The translations under genes and the position numbers were made by a program. From the NCBI RefSeq assembly GCF_026914185.1, contig NC_070568.1, positions 5,414,001-5,478,000 of the forward strand: 64,000 bases of DNA. The letters are read 5' to 3'. Positions 43,155 through 52,497 of the stretch are shown one piece after another (within the stretch, counting starts at the first letter, position 1; every line of letters begins with the position of its first letter). This DNA comes from Puccinia triticina. Taxonomy: Eukaryota > Basidiomycota > Pucciniomycetes > Pucciniales > Pucciniaceae. A model generated the notes under the pieces. That model did not search any database. It was not told where the DNA came from and saw nothing but the letters and a program-made list of their open reading frames with translations.

Positions 43155-43640
43155 AGTGGCTGACCGCATCGGTGTACACCCGGGGAGTCCCTCCACGTGA
43201 GTCCCACCGCGAATCCATGTGGATCCCATGGTGAAGAGGTGTGCAAGGTCGGACCAGCGGCATTTGGTCCACACGCCCTCATGGGCATCACCAACCACAT
43301 CACGAGGGCACCTCATGATGCCCCCGAGGATTCCACGAGTGCTTTCAGATTTCCGTGGGCCCCCCAAGGACTCCTTGTGATACTGACGGAAAGGTTGGGC
43401 CCACGTGTACTTGATGTGTGGGCTCCCCGAGGAATCACCGTGATCCTGAACAAAGCGTTGGGCCCATGACTGAACACGTGGATTCCACGTGGCTCATTGG
43501 TGGGCTCCACGGGTTCAGGTAATCCGTTTTGGCGTGGCTTGGGTCGCGGGTACGGAGCAGATTGAATCCTCCGGGTCAAGAAATAGCAGAATGTGGTACC
43601 ACGGGTACCACATGCTGCATTGCACAATGAATGGCCATAT
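43155..43640 (-). repeat. dispersed repeat family A, copy 2, inverted
   Basis: Read on the minus strand it runs ggtaccacattctgcta ... ggactccccgggtgtac, colinear with copy 1 minus the Copia insert. About 480 bp, rich in gtggattccac words. It serves as the intact comparison for the Copia insertion site. Confidence 0.7.
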
Positions 43641-43747
43641 TCAAAACATAAAAAAATAGAAAACAAAACAAAAACAAAACAATCAAGCAGCAACAAAGGG
43701 AAAAAGGGGGAGGAAATACAGTAAAAATGATCAGGAAACAAGGCTAA

Positions 43748-44652
43748 AATGAGTCAGTGGCACCTCTGTTGTTGTCCTCGTTGGTGGTAGGCTCCTCGGC
43801 TCTGCGGAGCAAGGCTTGCTGCACCTTGTCCTCAGAGGGGAGGACAACAGAGATGCGGGCGAGGTGGTTTGCGGTCTTGGTACCTTCAAACAGTGCTGAT
43901 ATCTCTTTAATAACCAGGCGGGCGGACCTGGTTATTAAAGCAATATCAGCACGATGTCGATATCATCACAATTTGCTCAAGCAACAGTAAAAAAACTCAC
44001 TGTGCTTTGTAGTTTTGGGAGTGGCGTTGTAAGCCCTCCAAGTTTCAATCTAGCAAGCCAAGGTGGTTGTTTGATCCGCTTGACGCTGGATCAGTGCCTC
44101 ATTCTCCAGGAGCGTCTTCATCCTTTCCTTGATCTTCAGGCTACCTGCAACCCACCGGAAAGGCTCAGCGATCCCCGCATGGAAAGGACTGAGAGGAGGA
44201 GACTGTGTGCATTCTTGCGTACGTTGACTTTGGTATCCCCTGCGCCGGTTGCCTGTTGGCGCCAAGTTTGTGTTTGCAGGCCTTGAAAGGTTGTAAGAGG
44301 GTTGCCGAGGCAAGCCAAACATACCAAAACATCAATCAGGTCCAGATAAGCTGGGATAGCATTGTCACCAGAGACTCACCAAATAAGTCGCTGTTGGCAA
44401 TCCTGAGGGCAACAGAACAAGCATTGTTAGCCGGGGCGGAGAGATGAGCAAGTGCGAGGAGAGTGGGACTTACCCCCATCCTTGAGTGATCCGCTGACGC
44501 GACCCCCTCCGAGTCCGTTTTTTTCTTGCATCAGTAAACAGAGCAGCCAGTGAGAGAAAGGAGTGGTTGATTTTCTCAACCCAGGTGTGGGTGAGGCGGT
44601 ACCGGGAGGACTTGTTTGGTGGGGGAGGGTTTGGTGGAGATGGGCTGAGCAA
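43748..44652 (-). pseudogene. spliced gene fragment of unknown function
   Basis: On the minus strand a chain of exon-like pieces has good splice sites. The exon ending ITQGWG is followed by gtaagtccc (44472). A short exon gives IANSDLF, followed by gtgagtctc. The next exon is 44288-44138 (GLQTQTWRQQATGAG...). A region reading KERMKTLLENEALIQRQAD follows, then an exon from about 43930 (RPPGY.., then LFEGTKTANHLARISVVLPSE..) ends in TAG at 43748. At least one TGA/TAG lies in the most likely path (after TTLAC), so it looks decayed. I do not recognise the protein. The acceptor before the last exon sits inside a 22-bp inverted repeat (43906-43955). Confidence 0.35.
43906..43956. repeat. 22-bp inverted repeat
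   Basis: The arms gctgatatctctttaataac and the reverse complement of gttattaaagcaatatcagc match except at one position, separated by caggcgggcggacctg. This can form a strong hairpin; see the splice acceptor overlap in the neighbouring gene fragment. Confidence 0.8.
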
Positions 44653-44829
44653 TCCTTGATGAAAAGATTGGGTTGAGATTTGTTTAAGTCCGCAAAGTGC
44701 CTTTGCCCTTACAAGGGACCGCTTGTGTGGGACTTCATTGAATTCTGGAGGTGAGGAAACCTAACCGGGGGAGCAGTGATTTGATGAGACTGACAAATTA
44801 ACAATCAACAGTTGTTTTGGCCCTCCTGT

Positions 44830-45215
44830 CAAACAGTGTTCTCGTTGGCTCCACCACAAGCCCAGGGATGGCCGTGGAATCCTCGTCTGTGGGAACGTCG
44901 TGGATATCCCGTTGAACAAAAATAAAGGTTCCCGTCGGCTCCACCGGGAGCCCAAGGGCAGCCGTGGAATCCTTGTTGGTGGGAACAACGTGGGAATCAT
45001 GTTGAACACATTTTGTGGCTTTGTTGGCTCCACCGTGAGTTTATCACAAGGAGACCCCGGGAGGGTGGAGACAACTGGGTATCCCGTTGTCTCCACCCAT
45101 TTTCAACGGGTTGGTGATACCAATGGCAGGCACAGTGAAATCCATGTGGGTTTCACAAAGCTGGTGTTGCCCGTCCCATCCACAAACTCGCTTGCCAGGA
45201 AGTACCCCCGGCGTG
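44830..45215 (-). repeat. dispersed repeat family B, copy 3, inverted
   Basis: On the minus strand it begins acgccgggggtacttcctgg and follows copy 1 for about 250 bp. It contains three gg.attccacggc.gcccttgggct-type subrepeats of about 85 bp. Confidence 0.65.
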
Positions 45216-45246
45216 TAGATTGGGAGGTCCAAGGCTGTTGGAAGCA

Positions 45247-45859
45247 GTGAAATTGGATAACGTAACATCTTTTTAGTTATCCAAATTGGCCATTTTGGTA
45301 ACGTACAAAATTCTTGCAGTACAGTATAGTAAAGTAAGTTTTTTTTCAACCTGATTTTTTATGTTTTTGGTAACGTAACTTTTTTGATATAAAGCTTTTT
45401 GTAAAGGGGGTTGAGATTATTGAAAAAAGAGCAAGTTGGTATCATGTCTTTAGCTTATTGGTTAAGGCTTGCCTCTCTCAGGTTAGTGACGCTTGAAGTT
45501 GTGGGTTCAACCCTCACTCTGAACAACTTTTAATGTGGCTTCCTGGCAGCATACTGAGTTTATGTGGTTGTTTAGTGTCAACTTGAGCGAACATCTCGCT
45601 CATATTGATAAAAACAACCACAAATCAGGGCCTTTACCAGAAAGTTACACCAAAGTTACCCAAATCTGGGAAAAAATGTAACGTAACTGGTTTTGTTCAA
45701 AATAACCAGGGAACGTAACTAGATAAATTGGAGGCCATTTTCTGCAGGAGATATCGTAACTCCAAATTAGATATCTGTAACTAGCAGATAACGTAACTGT
45801 AAAGGTTACGTTACCGGCAGAGTTATCCATTTGGAGAACGTATCTGCCCACCGCTGCTG
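45247..45859. mobile_element. probable hAT-derived non-autonomous element with GTTACGTTA subterminal words
   Basis: The left end CAGTGAAATTGGATAACGTAAC and the complement of the right end CAGCGGTGGGCAGATACG share CAG.G termini, then ggataacg-type words; taacgtaac/gttacgtta occurs at least eight times near both ends. Clustered subterminal words are typical of hAT transposase binding sites. No clear 8-bp duplication was found, so the ends are approximate. A tRNA-like segment lies inside. Confidence 0.4.
45440..45530 (+). other. tRNA-like segment, possible SINE head or tRNA pseudogene
   Basis: A-box-like TAGCTTATTGG with a possible D stem (GCTT / AGGC), and 50 bp on a T arm GTGGG-TTCAACC-CTCAC containing a B box. 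The anticodon stem is weak and the acceptor ends do not pair, so it is not a functional tRNA. Spacing of the boxes fits an RNA polymerase III promoter of a tRNA-derived SINE. Confidence 0.45.
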
Positions 45860-46012
45860 CAATCTTCACCAACATACAATATACTTATCTCTGTGCCCTA
45901 AAAGTGATACCTACAACTTAATTTTTATGTGGATTTGATCATCTCCTCATTGCTCCGTCCTAGTCCTCCCAGTAATATGTCTTGACAAGTCACTCCGGAA
46001 AATTCACCAGTG

Positions 46013-46830
46013 ATGACCTCTAATGCTCCACCCGCCGACCAACCCCCAGTAAGCCAATCTGCACGCAAAAAAAAGCTTTCAACCCCCGGCTTTGTGCCCA
46101 TGCAAACAGACTCCCAAAGATCCCTTCACCAGCAGAAATCCAACTCACGCACACCTGATAAGTCCACCCATCCTTCCAGTGGAGAAAATTGAAATATTCC
46201 AAGCTCTGGCCGCACTAGTACTACCAAGGTGAGTTGAGTTCTCATCATTTAGCTCCCCAGTTATCCGTTTGTTTAAGTTTATACTAAGTTGTCTTCTTGG
46301 TTTGCATGTTTTTTTGGGCAGAGTCTTGGTTCATCTCAAGAAAACAATGCTTCTCCTGACAAAATCTACGATATGACACAAGACTCCGATGCAGAAAACA
46401 AGAAGGCCACAGCGCGCTTGTTGAAATCCAAGGACAACAAGAAGATAGCCCCCTGCAAGGATGGGACTGATAGTGTCATTGTATTCTTCAACCAGATTGA
46501 AGACGCCTTATCTAGCTTACAGCTGTGTTTGGTGTCCAAAACTTGTCAAAGCCTCAACCTCTTCGTACTATAACCTAAAGATACGCCGTGATGGATCAAG
46601 CATTAAGGGTACGATTCAACCAGCATGCCCAGGTAGACCAAAATCTATTAGTGCTGGTGCCAACTTGCCCCTCAGCGCTGCTCAGCAAGCTCAAGAAGCT
46701 CAAGAGAACTTGGAGTCCAATATAAAAACAGGAAACACTGTTGCCTCCTATGTGACCAAAGGACAATTTGACAACACTATCTTCAATAAGCTTTTGGTCT
46801 TCTGGCTTATACAATGTGACGATCAAATGA
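46013..46830 (+). pseudogene. hAT transposase, N-terminal part
   Basis: Exon 1 from ATG 46013 (MTSNAPPADQPP; Ser/Pro/Lys-rich), donor gtgagt at 46229, acceptor gggcag ending 46321, then exon 2 with SKDNKKIAP and a BED-type zinc-finger region (CVWCPKLVKASTSSYYNLK). A basic segment follows, then AAQQAQEAQENLE and YVTKGQFDN...LLVFWLI. I recognise this as the amino end of a hAT-family transposase common in rust-type genomes (from memory, not aligned). Defects: TGA at 46190 in exon 1, a frameshift near 46520, and the usual zinc-finger His seems replaced by Arg. Homology stops near 46815; the rest of such a protein reappears at 60300-62536. Confidence 0.65.
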
Positions 46831-47401
46831 GTACAGGGCCTCAAGATCAACATTTCAACCCTCAAGCCTCAACATCAAGATCTCAACCCTCAAAGTTCAA
46901 CACTCAAGATTTATGTTCTAATCCCCATTTCCACTTTCTTTTCCCTCATCTTCTCACTTTTTCCTTTTTTTCTTGGTCCTCACACAGAATTGTCTGTGGT
47001 TTTATTCCTGTTTGTTTTTGTCTCTGGGTTCTTTTCTCTGTTTTTTTTTGTCTCTTTCCTCTTCTCACATCTCTGAGATTGTGGCCCTCTTTTCTGTCTC
47101 AGCTCCTCTCAGTATCATTTCTGGTTTTGTTTCCTTAAGTTTTTGTTTTGTTCTGTTTCTTTTCCTTCTCTCTGTGGGTTGTTTTATTGTGTGCATGCGT
47201 GGCGCATAAGGGATATGATGAAATGCATGTGACATGTTGTCTCCCCGAGTCCAAGTTCACAGAACTTGGAGGAGGGGAGCGGCATGGCATTCTGACCCAT
47301 CAAAGTTTGAGAGATCACAAAGAGTCGAGAGTCAGCGAGTCAAGAGAATCCAGATCCGTCACCGTTCCCAGAATCCTTTCAGTTCAAAACCAAATCGCAG
47401 C
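46831..47401. other. non-coding, T-rich stretch
   Basis: This begins with a caacctcaag-type simple repeat (46850-46905), then a pyrimidine-rich tract. No gene supported. Confidence 0.4.
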
Positions 47402-48388
47402 TGTGGTAGACGGAAAAGTGGAAAATAAAAAGTTTTTTCTATGCCACATAATTACTCATACTAGGCCTCAAGATACCATCAAATGGACCCAAGAAATGGA
47501 TTCTACGGCCAATTTCACCCCTAGTCACCACTGGAAGCACCCCTGGACCCCCTCTAGTGTGGAAGTTACACCTCATGGACACCTATCACACGACCAGCCC
47601 CAGTAACCCAGCTGTCACCTGCTTCAACCCAAGTTTCACAGTAGTACACTTATACATATCACAGGATACAAACATACATCTCCCTGTCAGACTACACTCA
47701 TTACATATTAGCTAAATACACTCGTTTATATACATAGTATGACATCATTTACACTGTTTCTGCAGCCTCATACTTTGTGTATACACTAATTCCCCCTGTA
47801 TGACAGCTCATGCAGTCTACTTTCACCTTATGCATGTGTTAGAATGTTCTTTTGTATATTCCGACATCATGTATGCACTCCTGGCATATTTAGAATGTTC
47901 TGTGGTATATTCTGACACCATTCATGCACCCCTGAGGGGTTATGACATCATTTGTATCTACTCCCACCAGCTAAAATCCCTCACCCTTTTGTCTAGATTA
48001 GCTGAGACCCTAACCCCCAAGCCCCTTTGGGGCTCCACTTTTGTCTATAAAAGGAGCTCTCTCCACCCCCAGTGGTCTGCTCCCCAGTTCCTCACCCAGA
48101 ACTCACAAGTCACCCAACACTCATCCACACTCAAATCCTAAAACCCTTATAGCAATAAATCAACCCTTATAACAACAATTCAACCCTTATAACAAAGTAA
48201 TTGAAACACTTACATGTTGCCAGTCAAACAGATTTCATCTGGAACAGACCAGACCTATCACTTAATAAAACTTGCCAAGCTGAGCTTGGTGGGTCTTGTT
48301 GACTGATAACAGAAGGGCAGAGCTTGCAACTCCGTCATACCCTTCACCATTCAGCAAAAGGGTTTCATTACCACTTTTGAGTCTTACA
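47402..48388 (+). repeat. diverged solo LTR of the Gypsy C family
   Basis: 987 bp, TGTGGTAGACGG...GAGTCTTACA. TATAAAAGG at 48046-48054 precedes agctctctcc as in the other copies. It is closer to the LTR at 26391 than to those of element C. Flanks CAGC and CCGC could be a 4-bp duplication with one change. Its site aaaataaaaagtttt lacks the 1.4-kb transposon found in the copy at 26391. Confidence 0.85.
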
Positions 48389-48481
48389 CCGCCAAGGATC
48401 TAAACCCCGGTGAACTCTTGAAACCACCCCACCACAAGCTATCACCTTGATTTCCCTACGACTCATTCCCAGATCATCCGT

Positions 48482-49282
48482 TGTGGTATACAAAATGGGA
48501 AAAATCAAAAGTTTTCTCTCACTAGTATATTTCACCCATAGAAGGCCTCAAGATACAACCAAACAGGCCCCTTAATCAGATTCTACAGCCAAATTAACCC
48601 CTAGTCACCGCTGAAAGCGTAACTGGAGCTCCACTGCACTGGAAGTTAGACCCTCCAGAACACCTGTAGCACCCTGTCATTCCCCAATATACACATACAT
48701 TTCCCTACTCCATGGTATCTCCACTGCATATATTAGTTTGCCTTTGTTTGCTATCTGCATTACATCATTCAGCACTGCCCCTGTAGTCTGTGCCATTGTT
48801 CTCCGCAGTCTAGAACTTTCACCTCCACTTTTGTTTGGTTTTGTTGCATCACATGCCATTGTTCCCTGCATCATGCATGCACTCCTTGCATAAATTGTAC
48901 ACAGCCCAAGCCAGCAAAAATCCCTCACTGGGGCTGCCCTGGAGCTAAAATCCCTCACATTTGTCTATATAAGGAGCTCTCTCCCCCCCCCCAATTTGGT
49001 TCCTCAGTTTATTACTGATCAGTGATTCACTCACCACCTTGTACTCTCAACACTTACAACTTACAACTATACTCATAACAACCCTTATATATCAATAACA
49101 ACTCTTTATACGGTGTCTCGAACAAACTCATCTTGAGCATCCACTCCTATCACCTAATTAAAACTTGCCAAGCTGAGCTTGGTGAGTCTTGTAGCTGGTA
49201 GTATAGAAGGGCAGAGCTTGCAACTCCTTCATCCCCTTCTCCATTCAGCAAAAGGGTTTCAAAACCACTTTTGAGTCTTACA
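48482..49282 (+). repeat. 5' LTR of element C
   Basis: 801 bp, TGTGGTATAC...GTCTTACA. Core promoter TATATAAGG at 48966-48974. Confidence 0.96.
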
Positions 49283-49873
49283 AGGGAGTCCTCAACGTGA
49301 TTAGGATAAATTTGTTCGATCAACACCAGATTACCGATTTCAACAACTTGGAATAACGTCGAAGGATACCTACTTCTAGCGGCGAAAGGATTGAATTCTT
49401 CAACAAAATCTACAAACTCCACGGCATATTCACTTATTCTGTTGGAAAACCAGTCGAATACTAAAACATCATTTACAAAACGAATTACAAACCTCTGAAG
49501 AGAACGTGTAACCACCAGACCTGAAAGGAGAATTTCGAAGAAAGCGGCTGATTATATGCTGGAAGACGGTGTGTCGTACCAAAGGATCTGGATAATCAGA
49601 TACTGTTAGAAGAAAACTCTGGAGCCCACTCAAAGGAAACAGCCAATTATATACTGAAAGACGGTTGTTGTACCAAAGAATTCAGATAATTAGGATACTG
49701 TTTGAAGAACACTTCCAGTACAGTAAAGTTATTTATATCAATTATTAAAGAAAAAGCCCCAATTAGCCCTGGTAAAGAGACCAGAGACCAGATATTATTG
49801 TTTCTTTTTCAGAGCACAGTAACCGTTAGCAAGGGATTGTGATATTACAAAACTAGGATTCAACAAGAACAAC
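49283..49873 (+). other. 5' leader of element C
   Basis: Untranslated leader with an imperfect direct repeat of about 75 bp (about 49536-49612 and 49640-49712: attatatrctg.aagacgg..gt.gtaccaaag). No standard primer-binding site was recognised directly after the LTR. Confidence 0.5.
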
Positions 49874-51610
49874 ATGAGTTTACCGTTTAGCGCACCAGAT
49901 TTGGAGAATGGATTTGCTCCTCCATCGACCCCTTTTAGGAACAGACCTGCGGCCAGAACTTCAGCCTTGAATTGGAATACGGATACAACAAACCCACCTG
50001 CACCACCCAGAAAAGACAAAGGAAAGGGAATTGACCTTCAACTTAGAGACCAATACGAAGACAAATTGTCAGATTCGGATGAAACTCCTCAAAACACAAA
50101 CTTACCGCAACGTAACAATACTCCACGTCAACCTATATTGGGGTACGGAATTCACAACACGGAAAATATTCAAGAAACTATGTATCAACCTCAGTTTCAA
50201 CAACGACAACAGCCAATTCCACCCCCACCGGTTCAACAACCACCCATTCAGCATCCACAAGCTTTTTATCCACAGTACTACCAACCATCACCGGTCCACC
50301 AAGTCAAACCGGTCATTATTAAAGAACCTGGACTTTTCTATGATGGCAACCAATTCATGAAGTTCTTAAAGCGTTTCAAAAGAACGGCCAACGCTTTCCA
50401 AGCAACAAATTACGATAAGGCGCTTCAGATTGGACGATTTGTGCGGACGGAGGAGCTCAAGAGCGAACTTGAGGAGATGGACGGATACGATGACTGCGAC
50501 TGGGAGAAATTACGAAAAGAAATGGTCAAAACATGGGGCGAATTAGATAATACTATTATGTACACCACCAATGATTTAATCAAAGTGGCAAAACAGCAAG
50601 CCAAGAGTGGAGTCACAAATTATCGAGACTACAAGACCTATCTTGGGAAGTTCACCTCAATTCTCAAGTACCTTATTAAAAATGATCACATTAGCAAGGA
50701 GGAGGACGCGGCCCTGCTATTCCTAAGTGCCTTTTCAAATGAAAGTCAAAGAAGCATCAAACGGACTCTAGTCAACAAGGGACAACTTCCAAAAGCCAAG
50801 GATGGAAGCAATAAGGCACCTAAATGGGATGACCTTGTGGCTGCGGCAGAAACTGAAATCCGAATTAACAAAGGCTATGTCAATTTCTCAAGCTTTTCCG
50901 AGTCAAATCAAGCTATGCAGAAAAATCTAGAGGCGAGGAAAGGTGACGGGAAACGACAAGAACAAATGTTACAAGAAACCCCAAACGACAAAGCAGTAGA
51001 ACAGAAGTTAAATGAAGTCCAGCAGGAGTTGGCATCGCTTAAGCAGCAGCTTAAAAACACGGCACCAGTTTATCGAAAGGGACCTTTGGAGAGACAAGAA
51101 TTTTCTTGCAAAGCACCAAGACCATCCACCCCACTATATGAATCCACAATCTGCTACTATTGTAAACGGGAAGGGCACTCTACCGGACAATGCCCAGAAT
51201 TCATTAAAGACAAGAGTCAAGGATTGGTGAAGAGAGAGGGGAAAGAGTGGTACTTACCGAATGGACAACACATTCCTTGGAACCCATCTCGGCCGATCCG
51301 TTCAGTAGTAGCAAGTGCTTCGGCAGATCCTGCCATGCAAGATGCAATTAGAAACTTAGCTGAATCAAGACAAAATAACGGGAGCACTCCCATGATGCAA
51401 AGCTCAGCTCAGACTGTCGAATGGGAACCACCTCAACTTGGTGCAGAAAACTATCTGAGAACTCATGCAATTACAAGATCTGAAGCTCAGAAAGGTCGAC
51501 GTAGCGTGAGGATCCAAGAACCAGAAAAAGACGGCATGGACATTGATGCGGAGGACGAATTAGCAGAAATTCAACAGGAAAATCCTAGAAAGGCACCAGA
51601 GAAAATATAA
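49874..51610 (+). CDS. gag of element C
   Basis: 578 codons from ATG 49874 (MSLPFSAPDLENG). Pro/Gln-rich N-terminus, a capsid-like retrotrans_gag region (about residues 150-330: FYDGNQFMKFLKRFK, DDCDWEKLRKEM, NYRDYKTYLGKFT), a Lys/Glu/Gln-rich coiled-coil stretch (about 355-400) and a CCHC zinc knuckle CYYCKREGHSTGQC (about 430). The tail has an acidic DGMDIDAEDE. No internal stop. It ends with TAA at 51608-51610; the same frame then has AGT TGA before the protease frame opens, so Gag and protease are separated by two stops in one frame. Confidence 0.93.
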   Translation: MSLPFSAPDLENGFAPPSTPFRNRPAARTSALNWNTDTTNPPAPPRKDKGKGIDLQLRDQYEDKLSDSDETPQNTNLPQRNNTPRQPILGYGIHNTENIQETMYQPQFQQRQQPIPPPPVQQPPIQHPQAFYPQYYQPSPVHQVKPVIIKEPGLFYDGNQFMKFLKRFKRTANAFQATNYDKALQIGRFVRTEELKSELEEMDGYDDCDWEKLRKEMVKTWGELDNTIMYTTNDLIKVAKQQAKSGVTNYRDYKTYLGKFTSILKYLIKNDHISKEEDAALLFLSAFSNESQRSIKRTLVNKGQLPKAKDGSNKAPKWDDLVAAAETEIRINKGYVNFSSFSESNQAMQKNLEARKGDGKRQEQMLQETPNDKAVEQKLNEVQQELASLKQQLKNTAPVYRKGPLERQEFSCKAPRPSTPLYESTICYYCKREGHSTGQCPEFIKDKSQGLVKREGKEWYLPNGQHIPWNPSRPIRSVVASASADPAMQDAIRNLAESRQNNGSTPMMQSSAQTVEWEPPQLGAENYLRTHAITRSEAQKGRRSVRIQEPEKDGMDIDAEDELAEIQQENPRKAPEKI

Positions 51611-51616
51611 AGTTGA

Positions 51617-52393
51617 GAAAGGGCACCTATCAGTATCAAAAAAAATTCTCCGGAGGAATCACTACTACAAGATTTAGACCAAGTAAAAATTCCGACAACT
51701 TTTGCCCAGCTTACGGCTATTTCACCATTATACACAGAACAAGTCATTGCCAAACTTCAAGGACGCCTTCCGGGTAAAAACAGTGCTACCTATATTGCTA
51801 CGGAATCCACCAAAGTTTCAGCTGCAATGACTACACCCCAGAAAGACGAAGATATCTCTGATCCGTGTTATTATAGTTGTGCTCTGGGATATGTAGCTGC
51901 CGAAGTGGGGGGAGCAAAAGTAGACTTCATGGTTGATTCCGGATCTATGGAAAATGTCATACCCCGATCAGTTGCAGAGGACTTGGATTTGGAATTGGTT
52001 TCAGTAGACATACCCATGAAAGGAGTTGGCGGTGCTAGATGTGACATAAACGGTGTGGCGGAAAACTGCTTGTTAGCAATTGGTCGATTCTCCGGACCTG
52101 CTCACCTATTTGTTTCACCTAAAGCACAAGAATGCATTCTTGGAAGACCATTTCTTTTTGACTATGAATGTACGTTGGAATACCACGAAACCGGCGAGAC
52201 ACTCTCTTTCCAAGGATCAAAAGGCAGAAGAGTTTCTGTACCCTTGGCTAGAATTGGACAAGGGAAAGGCTGGAATAATCGGAAGGATCTGAGCACAAAC
52301 ATACTTATGCCAGCCACTGAACACGGGTCTACAGGAGAAGATGGTGAAGAACATCGGATGTTTTCAAAGAAACCTACTCAATCTTTTTTATAA
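51617..52393 (+). CDS. aspartic protease of element C
   Basis: Open frame after the TGA at 51614; the first ATG is at 51827. Retropepsin signature FMVDSGSMENVIP with Asp at about 51932 and the downstream ILGRPFL motif; intact. It is in the Gag frame, so it might be reached by readthrough of TAA and TGA or translated after a change in a parent copy. RT follows in another frame after a spacer of about 100 bp. Confidence 0.85.
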   Translation, partial: ERAPISIKKNSPEESLLQDLDQVKIPTTFAQLTAISPLYTEQVIAKLQGRLPGKNSATYIATESTKVSAAMTTPQKDEDISDPCYYSCALGYVAAEVGGAKVDFMVDSGSMENVIPRSVAEDLDLELVSVDIPMKGVGGARCDINGVAENCLLAIGRFSGPAHLFVSPKAQECILGRPFLFDYECTLEYHETGETLSFQGSKGRRVSVPLARIGQGKGWNNRKDLSTNILMPATEHGSTGEDGEEHRMFSKKPTQSFL

Positions 52394-52497
52394 CCACCGG
52401 TGTTCACTTAGGGAATAGCTTGCTACAGCTGGTCGAGCAGGCTATGTCTTGAACACTGGGCTTTTTAGACTGGCTCAAAACATCCTTTCTGTACTTA

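Noticed and set aside
48677..48958. Minus-strand open frame of 93 codons, identical at 59560-59841
   Set aside because: It lies in the LTR of element C and is duplicated only because the LTR is; no motif.
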